Source: Actinomadura physcomitrii (lineage in GTDB: Bacteria; Actinomycetota; Actinomycetes; Streptosporangiales; Streptosporangiaceae). From it: DNA of 51,641 nucleotides. Shown here piece by piece: positions 8,804 to 17,159 of this stretch; the stretch's first letter is position 1; the number at the start of each line of letters is the position of its first letter. The notes beneath the pieces were generated by a model. The model had not been told where the DNA came from. It made no database searches and saw only the letters and a program-made list of their open reading frames with translations. The position numbers were made by a program, and so were the translations under genes. The stretch is taken from positions 1 through 51,641 of the forward strand of contig NZ_WBMS02000055.1 in NCBI RefSeq assembly GCF_008923205.2, read 5' to 3'.

Positions 8804-8926
8804 GGCGGTGTCCTTCCGTGCGGTGTGCTCGTCTCGTGCCTTCACTGACGCGTCGCACGGGCGGGCGCCGGATCGACATCCCGCCGGACTTTTTCCGGAA
8901 TCTTTTCGCGGCGCCGTCGGCGCAGG

Positions 8927-9808
8927 TCAGGGGCGGCCCGCGGCGGCCCCGGCATCCGCATGCGTGCGGGCGTCGCGGCGGGCGGCGACCGCGGCGGTGA
9001 CGCGGACGAACGCCGCCAGCGCCCGCGACCGCGACTCCTCCGGCCACGCCAGCACCAGCGTGGTCGGCGGCGCGTCGGGCACCGGCACCGCCGTCAGGTC
9101 GTCGCGCAGCAGCCGCCGGTAGGACCGCGGCAGCACCGCCACCACCCGGCCGAGCGCGATCAGCTGCATCACCTGGCCCCCCTCGGTCACCATCGGGCCG
9201 TCGCCGTCGGGCCGGTACGGGGTCCGCGGCATCACCTCGCCCCGCAGGTCGGCCATCGACACCTGCGCGCGGCCCGCCAGCCGGTGGGTGCGGGGCAGCA
9301 CGACGACCTGCGGTTCCACCACCAGCTCCTCGACGGCCAGGCCGGTCAGGTCGGCGCGCGGCGCGTACAGCAGGGCGGCGTCGGCGCGGCCGTCGTCCAG
9401 CGCCTGCCGCGCCCCGTAGCCGAACAGCATCTCCACCGGCAGCGCGTCCGGTTCCCGCTCGTACTCGGCGAGGACGTCGGGCAGCAGCCCGCCGCCGTCG
9501 CCGCCCGGCTTCATCGCCAGCACCAGCCGCGCTCCGGTCCCGCCGGCCCGGCGGGTGCGGCGCACCGCCGCCTCGACGGCCCTAAGCGCCGCGCCGCCCT
9601 CGGCCAGCAGCGCCTCGCCCGCCGGGGTCAGCGTCACCCGGCGGCTGGTGCGCTCCAGCAGCCGCACGCCGAGCCGCCGCTCCAGCCGCGCGATCGCACG
9701 CGACAGCGGAGGCTGGGCGATGCCGAGGCGCTCGGCGGCCCGCCCGAAGTGCAGTTCCCGGGCGACCTCCACGAAGTAGGCCAGCTCCCGCGTCTCCACC
9801 AAATCCAT
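8927..9808 (-). CDS. LysR family transcriptional regulator
   Basis: The 293-aa protein starts with the canonical LysR winged helix: ELAYFVEVARELHFGRAAERLGIAQPPLSRAIARLERRLGVRLLERTSRRVTLTPAG. A periplasmic-binding-like effector domain follows. It probably controls itself and the divergent SDR gene, since a perfect T-N11-A palindrome overlaps its start. The start is ambiguous: ATG 9808 gives the expected N-terminus but has GAAGG only one base away, while GTG 9799 sits ten bases after the same GAAGG. The last residues (ARRDARTHADAG) are longer than usual. The inducer is unknown. Confidence 0.92.
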   Translation of the reverse strand: MDLVETRELAYFVEVARELHFGRAAERLGIAQPPLSRAIARLERRLGVRLLERTSRRVTLTPAGEALLAEGGAALRAVEAAVRRTRRAGGTGARLVLAMKPGGDGGGLLPDVLAEYEREPDALPVEMLFGYGARQALDDGRADAALLYAPRADLTGLAVEELVVEPQVVVLPRTHRLAGRAQVSMADLRGEVMPRTPYRPDGDGPMVTEGGQVMQLIALGRVVAVLPRSYRRLLRDDLTAVPVPDAPPTTLVLAWPEESRSRALAAFVRVTAAVAARRDARTHADAGAAAGRP

Positions 9809-9821
9809 ACCTTCAGGGTAT
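9807..9821. promoter_or_regulatory. LysR box (T-N11-A palindrome)
   Basis: ATACC-TTCAG-GGTAT is a perfect 5-bp-arm inverted repeat containing T-N11-A, the classic LysR recognition pattern. It covers the first bases of the LysR start codon and lies 57 bases before the divergent SDR start, so it could repress the regulator and activate the SDR gene. The assignment rests on pattern and position. Confidence 0.65.
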
Positions 9822-9878
9822 CGATCGGTGTCCGGTCGGTGTTGGAGTCCGGCCGGGGCGCGGTGGTGGGGTGAAGGC

Positions 9879-10640
9879 ATGACCTCGCAACCCAACGACG
9901 ACAAGGTCGCCCTGGTCACCGGGGCGAACAAGGGAATCGGCCGCGCCATCGCCGAAGGGCTCGCCGCGCGCGGGATGACCGTGCTGCTCGGCGCCCGCGA
10001 CCCCGACCTCGGGGAGAAGGCCGCGGCGGACCTGCGCGACGCCGGGCACGATGCCCGGTTCGTCTGGCTGGACGTCACCGACGACGCGAGCGTGCGGGCC
10101 GCCGCCGGCACCGTGGCCGCCGCGCCCGGGCGCCTGGACGTGCTGGTGAACAACGCCGGCATCTCCGGCGGCCCGAACGACCCTCCCTCGCAGGCCGACC
10201 TGGACCGCGTCCGCCGCGTGTTCGACACCAACCTGTTCGGCGTGATGCGGGTGACCAGCGCGCTGCTGCCGCTGCTGCGCCGCTCCCCCGCCGCCCGGAT
10301 CGTCAACGTCTCCAGCGGCACCGGATCCCTTACCCACATGACCGACCCCGGCCACTACTTCTGGGACCTGGGCGCCGCGGCGGCCTACCCGCAGTCCAAG
10401 GCCGCGCTGAACATGCTGACCGTCCAGTACGCCAAGCAGCTTCGCGGCACCGGCATCCTGGTCAACGCGGTCGCGCCCGGCGCCTGCGCCACCGACTTCG
10501 TCACCGAGCACATCCGCGCCGGACGCACCATCACCCGCACCGCCGAGCAGGGCGCCGCGATCGCGATCGCGATGGCGACCCTGCCCGACGGCGGCCCGAC
10601 CGGCGGGTTCTTCGACGACGACGGACCCGTCCCCTGGTGA
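9879..10640 (+). CDS. Short-chain dehydrogenase/reductase (SDR)
   Basis: The 253-aa protein is a classical SDR: nucleotide-binding TGANKGIG at 14-21, NNAG near 89, VNVSSG for the catalytic serine, and Y170-PQS-K174 for the catalytic pair. Such enzymes oxidise or reduce alcohols and ketones with NAD(P)H in the cytosol. The C-terminus FFDDDGPVPW resembles plant-type carbonyl reductase relatives that use NADPH. ATG 9879 is the start that places the Rossmann motif near residue 15. The divergent LysR and the T-N11-A box between them suggest effector-controlled expression. Confidence 0.9.
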   Translation: MTSQPNDDKVALVTGANKGIGRAIAEGLAARGMTVLLGARDPDLGEKAAADLRDAGHDARFVWLDVTDDASVRAAAGTVAAAPGRLDVLVNNAGISGGPNDPPSQADLDRVRRVFDTNLFGVMRVTSALLPLLRRSPAARIVNVSSGTGSLTHMTDPGHYFWDLGAAAAYPQSKAALNMLTVQYAKQLRGTGILVNAVAPGACATDFVTEHIRAGRTITRTAEQGAAIAIAMATLPDGGPTGGFFDDDGPVPW

Positions 10641-10677
10641 CCCCGGCGCGCGCGTGACACCGCCCGGCCACCACAGG

Positions 10678-12054
10678 TCACCACGGCGACAGGACCAGGG
10701 CCTGGACGGCCAGCGCCGTGGCCGCCTGCGCCGCCAGCCACCCCCGCGACCCGCACCCCGGCAGCGACGCCGCCGCGACGAGCCACGCCGCGAACGGCAC
10801 CCAGATCCGCTCGACCTCGCCCTTGGTCACCCCCGACAGGTCCAGCACGAGCACGCCGAGCAGCGCCGCGGACGCCGGCAGCGCCACCGCCGCCGCCGGC
10901 GACAGCGCCCGCTCGAGGGCGGCGCGCCGCAGCGCTCCCGCCGTGCGCGGCAGCGCGTACGCGACCGCCGGACCCGTCAGCAGCCCCAGGACGGCCAGGT
11001 CGCCGAACAGGAAGTAGGAGTAGGACCGCTGCGCCGAGCCGCGGCTGACCAGGTAGGTGTCCAGGGTCGCGCGGACGCCGTCGGGCCACCAGAACCCCAG
11101 CAGCGTGAACGCGGCCGGCACCACCACCAGGCCCGCCGCAAGGCCCGCGAGGACCCGAGGGCCCGGGCGGGCCGCCGCCAGCACCGCCAGCGGCACCGCC
11201 AGCAGCGGCAGCAGCCCGTACGACAGGTACGGCAGGCTCCCCAGCAGCACCCCGCCCGCCACCGCCGCCGCGCCCCCCCGGACCGGCCGAGGGGCGCGGG
11301 CGGCCAGGGCCGCCAGCGCGGTCCCCCACGCGGCGACGGCGAGGAACACCGCGTCCATCGCGGTCGCCACCCACACCGCCAGCGGCGCCAGCACCACGAA
11401 CGGCACCGCCGCCCGCGCCGCCCGCTCCCCCGCGACGCACCGCAGCGTCACGGCGATCGCCGCGGCCGCCGAGGTGCCCGAGGCGATGACGAACGCCGCC
11501 GCCCACCCGGTGCCGGGCAGTCCCGCCTTCTCCAGCGCCCACAGCGCCAGCGTCGGCAGCGGCGGATGCCCCCGCACGTGGGTGGTGTAGCCGCCGAGCC
11601 GCTCGGTGAACGTCCGCAGCCACTCCAGCGGGTCGGGCCGCACCTGCGCCAGGCCCGCCGGGTACTCGGTCGGCGCGTCCAGCGGCCGGGCGAGCGCGCC
11701 CCATCCGTCGCAGGCGGCGAGCGCGACCGCCCACAGCGCCGCGCCCGCCCACGCGACCGGGAGCAGCGCCCGCCACGGCAGCCGCGCCGCCGCCCGCGGC
11801 AGCACCGCCACCAGCGCGGCGGCCGCCGCGGCGGCCGGTGCCATCTGCCAGGTCAGCGGGTGCCCGCGCAGCCGCGCGTGCAGCGGCGGCAGCGCGTCCT
11901 CGGTGGCGAGGCCGGCGCGCCGCAGGTACCAGCCGGCGGTGAACACCGCCGCGATCCCCGCCGCCCACACCGCCAGGGCGATCCATCCCGGGCGGTTCGC
12001 GCGGCCGGCCTCCGGGGCCGGTGCGCTGCGGGGCCGGGTGCCGGTGGCGGTCAC
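10678..12054 (-). CDS. GT-C-like polytopic membrane glycosyltransferase (MtxT-like)
   Basis: The 458-aa protein has about ten hydrophobic helices, a large extracytoplasmic loop early on with YTTHVRGHPPLP, and a conserved TKGEVERIW segment near the C-terminus. This arrangement is seen in actinobacterial membrane glycosyltransferases that use polyprenyl-phosphate sugars. From memory, mycobacterial Rv0541c (MtxT), which adds methylthioxylose, is in this group. The start GTG 12054 overlaps the preceding stop as GTGA, so it is the last gene of a translationally coupled operon. Donor sugar and acceptor are unknown, and the MtxT link rests on context and general resemblance. Confidence 0.7.
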   Translation of the reverse strand: MTATGTRPRSAPAPEAGRANRPGWIALAVWAAGIAAVFTAGWYLRRAGLATEDALPPLHARLRGHPLTWQMAPAAAAAAALVAVLPRAAARLPWRALLPVAWAGAALWAVALAACDGWGALARPLDAPTEYPAGLAQVRPDPLEWLRTFTERLGGYTTHVRGHPPLPTLALWALEKAGLPGTGWAAAFVIASGTSAAAAIAVTLRCVAGERAARAAVPFVVLAPLAVWVATAMDAVFLAVAAWGTALAALAARAPRPVRGGAAAVAGGVLLGSLPYLSYGLLPLLAVPLAVLAAARPGPRVLAGLAAGLVVVPAAFTLLGFWWPDGVRATLDTYLVSRGSAQRSYSYFLFGDLAVLGLLTGPAVAYALPRTAGALRRAALERALSPAAAVALPASAALLGVLVLDLSGVTKGEVERIWVPFAAWLVAAASLPGCGSRGWLAAQAATALAVQALVLSPW

Positions 12055-12524
12055 CGTCCCCGCCCCTTGTCCGGCGGCGGCGCCGCGCGGTGCGCGCCGC
12101 CGCCCGCGGCGCGCGGCCGGCGGCGCCGGGCGAGCATCTGCGCCGCCGGCACCGCGACCGCCACGGCGCCGATCGCGCCGAGGACGATCGCGAGGTTGCG
12201 GCCGTAGGGCAGCGGCAGCTGCGAGGGCACGTCCGGGCGGCGCCCGTAGCCGAGCACGAGCGGGATCGCCACCGCGCTCACGCACGCCGCGACCAGCAGC
12301 GCGCCGCGCAGCACCCGCCGGTAGGCGACCGGCACCCAGCCCGTCACCGCGCCCGCGACCAGCACCGCCGGGACCAGCACCCCGTCGTGCAGGACCGCGG
12401 CGCCGGCGAACCACGCCGCCCACCGCCCGACCGGGACGTCGGCGACGATCCCGCTCAGCCCGTATCCGATCAGCGCCAGGCCCCCCGCGTAGGCGGCCGC
12501 GCGCACGAGCCCGTGCGCCCTCAT
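12051..12524 (-). CDS. Small integral membrane protein of the sugar/Mo operon
   Basis: The 157-aa protein has four likely membrane helices (about 8-28, 35-60, 72-92, 115-135) and an Arg/Pro-rich tail (RRRRPRAAGGG) that should be cytoplasmic. I recognise no enzyme motif. The ATG start overlaps the upstream stop (ATGA) and its own stop overlaps the next start (GTGA), so it is locked between the molybdopterin enzyme and the GT-C protein and probably works with one of them. A role as membrane anchor or flippase accessory is possible but not shown. Confidence 0.75.
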   Translation of the reverse strand: MRAHGLVRAAAYAGGLALIGYGLSGIVADVPVGRWAAWFAGAAVLHDGVLVPAVLVAGAVTGWVPVAYRRVLRGALLVAACVSAVAIPLVLGYGRRPDVPSQLPLPYGRNLAIVLGAIGAVAVAVPAAQMLARRRRPRAAGGGAHRAAPPPDKGRGR

Positions 12525-13720
12525 GTGACCACCAGCCGGCCGACCCACTTGGTCTGCATGACGCCCGGGCGGTTCGGCGCGATGAGCCGGCACGGGTACC
12601 CGTGGTCGAGGTCGAGCGGCTCGCCGTTCACCCGCAGCGCCAGCAGCGTGAGCGGGTCGTGCCAGTGCGGCGGCCGCACCTGCGAGGTGCGGTAGAGGCC
12701 GTAGCGCTCCAGCGACTCGACCCGGACGCCGGCGTCGTCGTCGGCGCCCGCCATGGCCAGCAGGTCCCGCAGCCGCACCCCCTCCCAGGTCGCCTCCGCG
12801 CTCCATCCCTCCACGCACGCGATCGGCAGCCGCGCCGTCCGCATCGGCATCGCCTGCAGCTGCTCCAGCGACAGCGACAGCTCCCGCCGGACGCGTCCGG
12901 TGACGGTGAGCCGCCATCGCGGGTCGCGGGCGAGCGCGGTGACGCCCGACGCGGCGGCGGACTTGTTGACCGGCAGATCCTGCGACCCGATCCCGGGACG
13001 GCGCGGCGCGAGCACCGCCAGCCGCGCCAGCGGCGAGACCGTCTCCCCCACGGTGGTCGCGACGACCACGCCGCTCGCGCCGAACACCGTCAGCAGGAAC
13101 GTGCGGCGGCGCAGCCCGTCGGACGGACGCGTCATCACGGTGCGGCGCGCCTTGGCCCACTGGTTGGCGATGTGGATCAGCAGCGCGCCGATGATGATGT
13201 AGGCGGTCCAGTAGTGCGCGGTGGTGAAGAAGAACCGGAACGCATACCAGTAGTCGATGTTCATCACGCCGGTGACCAGCTGGAACAACGACCCGCCGAC
13301 GAGCACGAACACCAGCGCCCGCTCGATCGCGTGCCCGGCCGAGCGGGCCGGCGGCCACTGCAGCAGCCGCGGGTAGACCGTCCACAGCTTGGCCAGCAGC
13401 AGCGGCACCGCCGCCAGCCCGGTCATCACGTGCAGCCCCTGCGTGACCCGGTACAGGTTCACTGGCCGCGACGGCCACGTCATCCAGTTCGGCGGGTTCT
13501 GCATCAGGTGGCTGACCAGCCCGGTGCAGAACGCGGTGAGGAAGCAGACGCCGAGCGCGATGCCGAGCCACGCGGCGACCCGCTCGTCGTGCAGGCGGCT
13601 GGTGAAGCGCTCCGGCAGCGTCGTCAGCGCCGCCGGCAGCCGGGGCAGCCGGGGCAGCCGGGGCGGGCGCGGCAGGCGCGCGCGAAGCGACGCGGTCAGG
13701 GGCGCAGGGCGACGAACCAT
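12521..13720 (-). CDS. Molybdopterin-dependent oxidoreductase fused to a cytochrome b561-like domain
   Basis: The 399-aa protein has two parts. Residues 48-185 form four membrane helices with His97 (GLHVMTG), His169 and His183 (LIHIANQW), fitting heme ligation of a b-type cytochrome. After a fifth hydrophobic stretch (about 208-225), residues 250-399 match the sulfite oxidase/MsrP molybdopterin domain, with likely Mo ligand Cys302 in ACVEGWS. The family transfers electrons between sulfur or N-oxide-type substrates and quinone. A 9-base tandem repeat encodes PRLPRLPRLP near residue 20. ATG 13720 follows GGGAGGAGG and overlaps the methyltransferase by 25 bases. Substrate unknown, though sulfur chemistry is plausible. 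Confidence 0.88.
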   Translation of the reverse strand: MVRRPAPLTASLRARLPRPPRLPRLPRLPAALTTLPERFTSRLHDERVAAWLGIALGVCFLTAFCTGLVSHLMQNPPNWMTWPSRPVNLYRVTQGLHVMTGLAAVPLLLAKLWTVYPRLLQWPPARSAGHAIERALVFVLVGGSLFQLVTGVMNIDYWYAFRFFFTTAHYWTAYIIIGALLIHIANQWAKARRTVMTRPSDGLRRRTFLLTVFGASGVVVATTVGETVSPLARLAVLAPRRPGIGSQDLPVNKSAAASGVTALARDPRWRLTVTGRVRRELSLSLEQLQAMPMRTARLPIACVEGWSAEATWEGVRLRDLLAMAGADDDAGVRVESLERYGLYRTSQVRPPHWHDPLTLLALRVNGEPLDLDHGYPCRLIAPNRPGVMQTKWVGRLVVT

Positions 13721-14313
13721 CGGCCGGCCTCCTCCCACTCTTCGGCGACCTCGGCCGCGCACGCGGCGGCCAGCGCGCCGGCGCCGTCGGCCGACACGTG
13801 CGCCCAGGGGAACCATTCGCCGACGGCGCGGCCCGACCGCAGCCGCAGCGGCTCGGTCCGCGACCCGGCGCCGGGCGGGTCCACCTCCGCCAGCACCCGC
13901 CCGCCGGGGCCCAGCAGCGCCAGGACGCGGCGCAGCAGCGCCGCGGGGTCGCCGCCGATGCCGATGTTGCCGTCGGCCAGCAGCACCGTCCGCCACCGCC
14001 CGGTGCCCGGCACCCGCCCGAACACGTCGCGGCACAGCGCCGGGGCGCCCGCCGCGATCGTCAGCGCGACCGCGCGCGGCGCGACGTCGATGCCGAGCAC
14101 CGGCAGGCCGCGGCGGGCCAGCGCGGCCGTCAGCCGCCCCGGGCCCGACCCGACGTCCAGGGTGGCGCCCCGGCAGCGGTCCAGCAGCCCGCCGTCGCCG
14201 GGGCGCAGCGCCAGCCAGTCCTGCACCGGCAGCGGCCGGCGGCGGCCGTCGGCGTACTCGATCTCCACCGGCGCCGCGCCCCGCAGCGCCTCCTCGTACA
14301 GTTCGCCGATCAT
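13696..14313 (-). CDS. Class I SAM-dependent methyltransferase
   Basis: The 205-aa protein has a clear motif I, LDVGSGPGRLTAAL (about residues 51-64), motif post-I VLGIDVAPRAV, and motif III-like LGPGGRVLAEVDPPG. It is cytosolic, and the methyl acceptor is not predictable from the sequence. It sits between the DUF2064 gene (ATGA overlap at 14310-14313) and the molybdopterin oxidoreductase. In that setting, methylation of a sugar or thiosugar intermediate is an attractive inference only. Confidence 0.88.
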   Translation of the reverse strand: MIGELYEEALRGAAPVEIEYADGRRRPLPVQDWLALRPGDGGLLDRCRGATLDVGSGPGRLTAALARRGLPVLGIDVAPRAVALTIAAGAPALCRDVFGRVPGTGRWRTVLLADGNIGIGGDPAALLRRVLALLGPGGRVLAEVDPPGAGSRTEPLRLRSGRAVGEWFPWAHVSADGAGALAAACAAEVAEEWEEAGRWFVALRP

Positions 14314-15017
14314 GCCGGGACGGTCCCTTCGGCGGCCCTGCCCGTGAGCGTGCGGCCGCCGAGCGCGCGGACGGCCGCGGCGAACCGGCCGCCGGGCGCC
14401 GCCGCGGCGACGGCCCGCGCGTCGGGCGGGGTGTCGACGTCGGTCAGCTCCGGCATCGCCGCGACGCTGAGGCCGGCGGCGCGCAGCCGCGCGAGCTGCA
14501 GCGCTCCGGTGTCGGGCCGCGACATCGGGACGCCCAGCAGCAGCGCCTCGTCGGGGCGGCGCAGCCCGAGCAGCCAGAACCCGCCGTCGCGCGCCGCGCC
14601 GAGCACCGCGTCGCGGGCGCGCAGCGCACGCCCGGCGCGGGCCAGCAGCGCGGGCGTGACCTGCGGGGTGTCCATGCCGATCAGCACCAGCGGGCGGCCG
14701 ACCGGGTCGCCGGCGCGGGCGTCGGCGAAGGCGTGCGCGAGCCGCTCGTCCAGCCCGCCGCCGCGCTGCGCGACGACCTCGAACCCGCCGGGCAGCCACG
14801 GGCCGGGCGTCCCCGCCAGCGCCAGGACGCGGCGCCGCGCCGGCGCGGCGGCGACCGCGGCGAGGGTGTCGCGCAGCGCGGCCTCGGCGAGCGCGGCGGC
14901 CTCGGCGGGCGTGTAGGCGGGGGTCAGGCGGGTCTTGACCTGGCCCGGCACCGGCTCCTTGGCGATGACGATCAGGTCGGCGGCGCCGTCCCCGGCGTCT
15001 CGCGGCCGGGGGGTCAC
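14310..15017 (-). CDS. DUF2064 / TIGR04282 family nucleotidyltransferase-like protein
   Basis: The 235-aa protein carries the family signature IAKEPVPGQVKTRLTP near the N-terminus (nucleotide-binding loop), IGMDTPQVTP near 130 and DGGFWLLGL near 156. The fold resembles GT-A/CofC-type nucleotidyltransferases. Some relatives are called arsenosugar biosynthesis glycosyltransferases. The GTG start at 15017 overlaps the upstream stop as GTGA, directly after the GT2 gene. The same gene pair (GT2 then DUF2064) occurs in mycobacteria as Rv0539-Rv0540, from memory. The reaction is unproven. Confidence 0.85.
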   Translation of the reverse strand: MTPRPRDAGDGAADLIVIAKEPVPGQVKTRLTPAYTPAEAAALAEAALRDTLAAVAAAPARRRVLALAGTPGPWLPGGFEVVAQRGGGLDERLAHAFADARAGDPVGRPLVLIGMDTPQVTPALLARAGRALRARDAVLGAARDGGFWLLGLRRPDEALLLGVPMSRPDTGALQLARLRAAGLSVAAMPELTDVDTPPDARAVAAAAPGGRFAAAVRALGGRTLTGRAAEGTVPA

Positions 15018-15682
15018 GGTGCGACCTCCGCCAGGACGCGGCGCATGTCGCGGACGGCGCGGACCGTCCCGCCGACCGTCCCGGTCACTTTCGACTCGCC
15101 GGTGCGCGGCAGGTACGCCACGTCCAGCTCGCCGATCCGCCAGCCGGCGCGGGCGGCGCGCAGCACCATCTCCAGCGGGTAGCCGAACCGGCGGTCGGCC
15201 AGCTCCAGCGCGAGCAGCGCGGTGCGCGGCGCGGCGCGCATCGGGCCGAGGTCGTGCAGGCGGGTGCCGGCGCGCCGGTTCAGCGACCGGGCCAGCACGG
15301 CGTTGCCGAGCCGGGCGTGCGGCGGCCACGCGCCGCGCCCGGCCGGGCGGCGCCGCCCCAGCACCAGCGCCGGCCCGCCGCCGGCGGACAGCCGGTCGAG
15401 CTCGGCGGTCAGGCGCGGCAGCTCGGCGGGGTCCAGCGAGGCGTCGGCGTCCATGACGCACACCACCTCGGCGGTGGCGGCCAGCAGCCCGGCGTGGCAG
15501 GCGGCGCCGAACCCGCGGTCCGCGGCGGGCACCACCTGGGCGCCGTGGTCCGCGGCAACGCGCGCGGACCCGTCGGTGGAGGCGTTGTCGACCACCAGGG
15601 GGCGGAAGCCCGCGGGCATCCGCGACAGCACCCACGGCAGGGCCTCCGCCTCGTTGAGGCACGGAAGAATCACGTCGATCAC
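15014..15682 (-). CDS. Family 2 glycosyltransferase (polyprenyl-phosphate sugar synthase-like)
   Basis: The 222-aa protein starts MIDVILPCLNEAEALPWVL, the GT2 nucleotide-binding opening, followed by VVDNASTDGSA and the metal-binding VCVMDADASLDP. It has no membrane helices, as in DPM1-like synthases that charge polyprenyl phosphate with a sugar on the cytoplasmic face. It probably supplies the donor for the GT-C protein at the end of the operon. GTG 15682 has TAGCGT seven bases upstream on its strand, which looks like a -10 for a leaderless transcript, making this the likely first gene of the six-gene operon. Confidence 0.88.
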   Translation of the reverse strand: MIDVILPCLNEAEALPWVLSRMPAGFRPLVVDNASTDGSARVAADHGAQVVPAADRGFGAACHAGLLAATAEVVCVMDADASLDPAELPRLTAELDRLSAGGGPALVLGRRRPAGRGAWPPHARLGNAVLARSLNRRAGTRLHDLGPMRAAPRTALLALELADRRFGYPLEMVLRAARAGWRIGELDVAYLPRTGESKVTGTVGGTVRAVRDMRRVLAEVAP

Positions 15683-15719
15683 GGCTTTGACGCTACTTTC
15701 GGTGACGGGTCGGCGACCC

Positions 15720-16811
15720 TTACGAACTGGTGACGGGCTGCCGGGCCGGCGCCGCGGCGGGCCCGGCGGCGGATCCGGCGGCGGCGGTGTCGCGGGCGAA
15801 CTCGGCCATCCCCGCCTCGAACGGCACGGACGCGGTGAACCCGAGCTCGCGGCGGGCGCGGTCGGGACGCGCGACGATGTGGCGGACGTCGCCGAGCCGG
15901 TGACCGCCGGTGACGCGCGGGAGCGGTCCGCCGAACGCGCCCGCCAGCGCGCCGGCCATGTCGCCGATGGTGCGGGGCGTGCCGCTGGCGATGTTGTAGG
16001 CGCGCAGCGCGCCGCGCCCCGGCACGCCCGCGGCGGTGCGCTCCAGGGCGAGCACGTTGGCGCGGGCGACGTCGCGGACGTGCACGAAGTCGCGGCGCTG
16101 CCCGCCGTCCTCGAACACCAGCGGCGCCTGGCCGTTCATCAGCCGGGACCGGAAGATCGCCGCGACGCCCGCGTAGGGGGTGTCGCGCGGCATCCGCGGC
16201 CCGTACACGTTGTGGTACCGCAGCGCCGCGGCGGTGCCGCCGGTCGCGCGCGCCCACGACGCCGCCAGGTGCTCTTGGGCGAGCTTGGTGTCGGCGTAGG
16301 CGTTGCGGGGGTCCGGCGCCGCGTCCTCGGCGACGGTGCCGGGCGCGAGCGGGCGCCCGCACTCGGGGCAGCCGGGTTCGAACCGTCCGGCGCGCAGCGC
16401 CTCCTCGGGGCGCGGCGCCGGACGCACCGGGCCGTGCGCCGCGCAGGTGTAGGCGCCCTCCCCGTAGACGACCATGGAGGAGGCCAGCACCAGCGTGCCG
16501 ACCCCGGCGCGGGCCATCTCCGCCAGCAGCACCGCGGTGCCGTGCACGTTCACCGACGCGTAGTCGGGCAGGTCGGACACGTCCACGCCGAGGCCGACCT
16601 TGGCGGCCTGGTGGCAGACGGCGTCGGCGCCGCGCAGCCGCCGCGCGACCGCGGCCGCGTCGCGGACGTCGGCGGTGCCCGCCGGCCCGCTTGATGAGTC
16701 CAGGCCGTCGGGCCGCAGGTCCAGGCCGCGGACCCGGTGGCCCGCGGCGGTGAGCGCCTCGGCGATGTGCGAACCGATGAAACCGGCCGACCCGGTGAGC
16801 AGTACGTCCAT
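15720..16811 (-). CDS. NAD-dependent epimerase/dehydratase with a zinc-ribbon-like insertion
   Basis: The 363-aa extended SDR has GSAGFIGSH (NAD loop) at residues 7-15, SSMVVYGEG for the catalytic serine and YADTK for the Tyr/Lys pair, so it acts on a nucleotide sugar at C4 or a nearby position. Between SSMVVYGEG and YADTK is an insertion with CAAHG and CPECG, a possible metal-binding ribbon found in a subset of actinobacterial epimerases. It lies 37 bases upstream of the GT2 gene on the same strand and probably makes its nucleotide sugar. Direction of catalysis and sugar are unknown. Confidence 0.88.
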   Translation of the reverse strand: MDVLLTGSAGFIGSHIAEALTAAGHRVRGLDLRPDGLDSSSGPAGTADVRDAAAVARRLRGADAVCHQAAKVGLGVDVSDLPDYASVNVHGTAVLLAEMARAGVGTLVLASSMVVYGEGAYTCAAHGPVRPAPRPEEALRAGRFEPGCPECGRPLAPGTVAEDAAPDPRNAYADTKLAQEHLAASWARATGGTAAALRYHNVYGPRMPRDTPYAGVAAIFRSRLMNGQAPLVFEDGGQRRDFVHVRDVARANVLALERTAAGVPGRGALRAYNIASGTPRTIGDMAGALAGAFGGPLPRVTGGHRLGDVRHIVARPDRARRELGFTASVPFEAGMAEFARDTAAAGSAAGPAAAPARQPVTSS

Positions 16812-16915
16812 GCCGTCGAACGGTAGGGCGCGGCGGGCGCCGGATCAGGCGTGACGGCGCCCGTCAAGGCACCTTGTTCGAGACTTGTAAGATCTGCGGG
16901 TTTCCTGGCCCGGGG

Positions 16916-17150
16916 TCAGCGGGCGATGCGGCCGGCGAGCAGCCCGGCGGCCTTGTCGGCGTCGGCGTCGGTGGTGGACAGGTGGAACGCGCAGCGCAGC
17001 CGCCCGGCCCGCACCGAGGCGGCCACGCCGCCGGCGCGCAGCAGCTCGGCGGTGCCGCCGGTGACGGGCACCGACACGATCGCCGAGTCGCCGGGCTCCA
17101 GGCCGAGCGCGGTCTGGAAGCGGCGCGCCAGCGCCACGCACCTGAACTGG
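16916..17150 (-). pseudogene. C-terminal remnant of a class V aminotransferase-fold PLP enzyme
   Basis: The minus strand encodes ALARRFQTALGLEPGDSAIVSV followed by a SVRAGRLRCAFHLSTT segment, the normal end of class V aminotransferase-like enzymes (isopenicillin-epimerase or cysteine-desulfurase relatives). The PLP lysine, the cofactor-binding region and the N-terminal 250 or more residues are absent. Homology stops abruptly near 17150, where a divergent LysR remnant begins. There is no plausible start, so no function is expected. Confidence 0.7.
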
Positions 17151-17159
17151 GCGTGCGGG

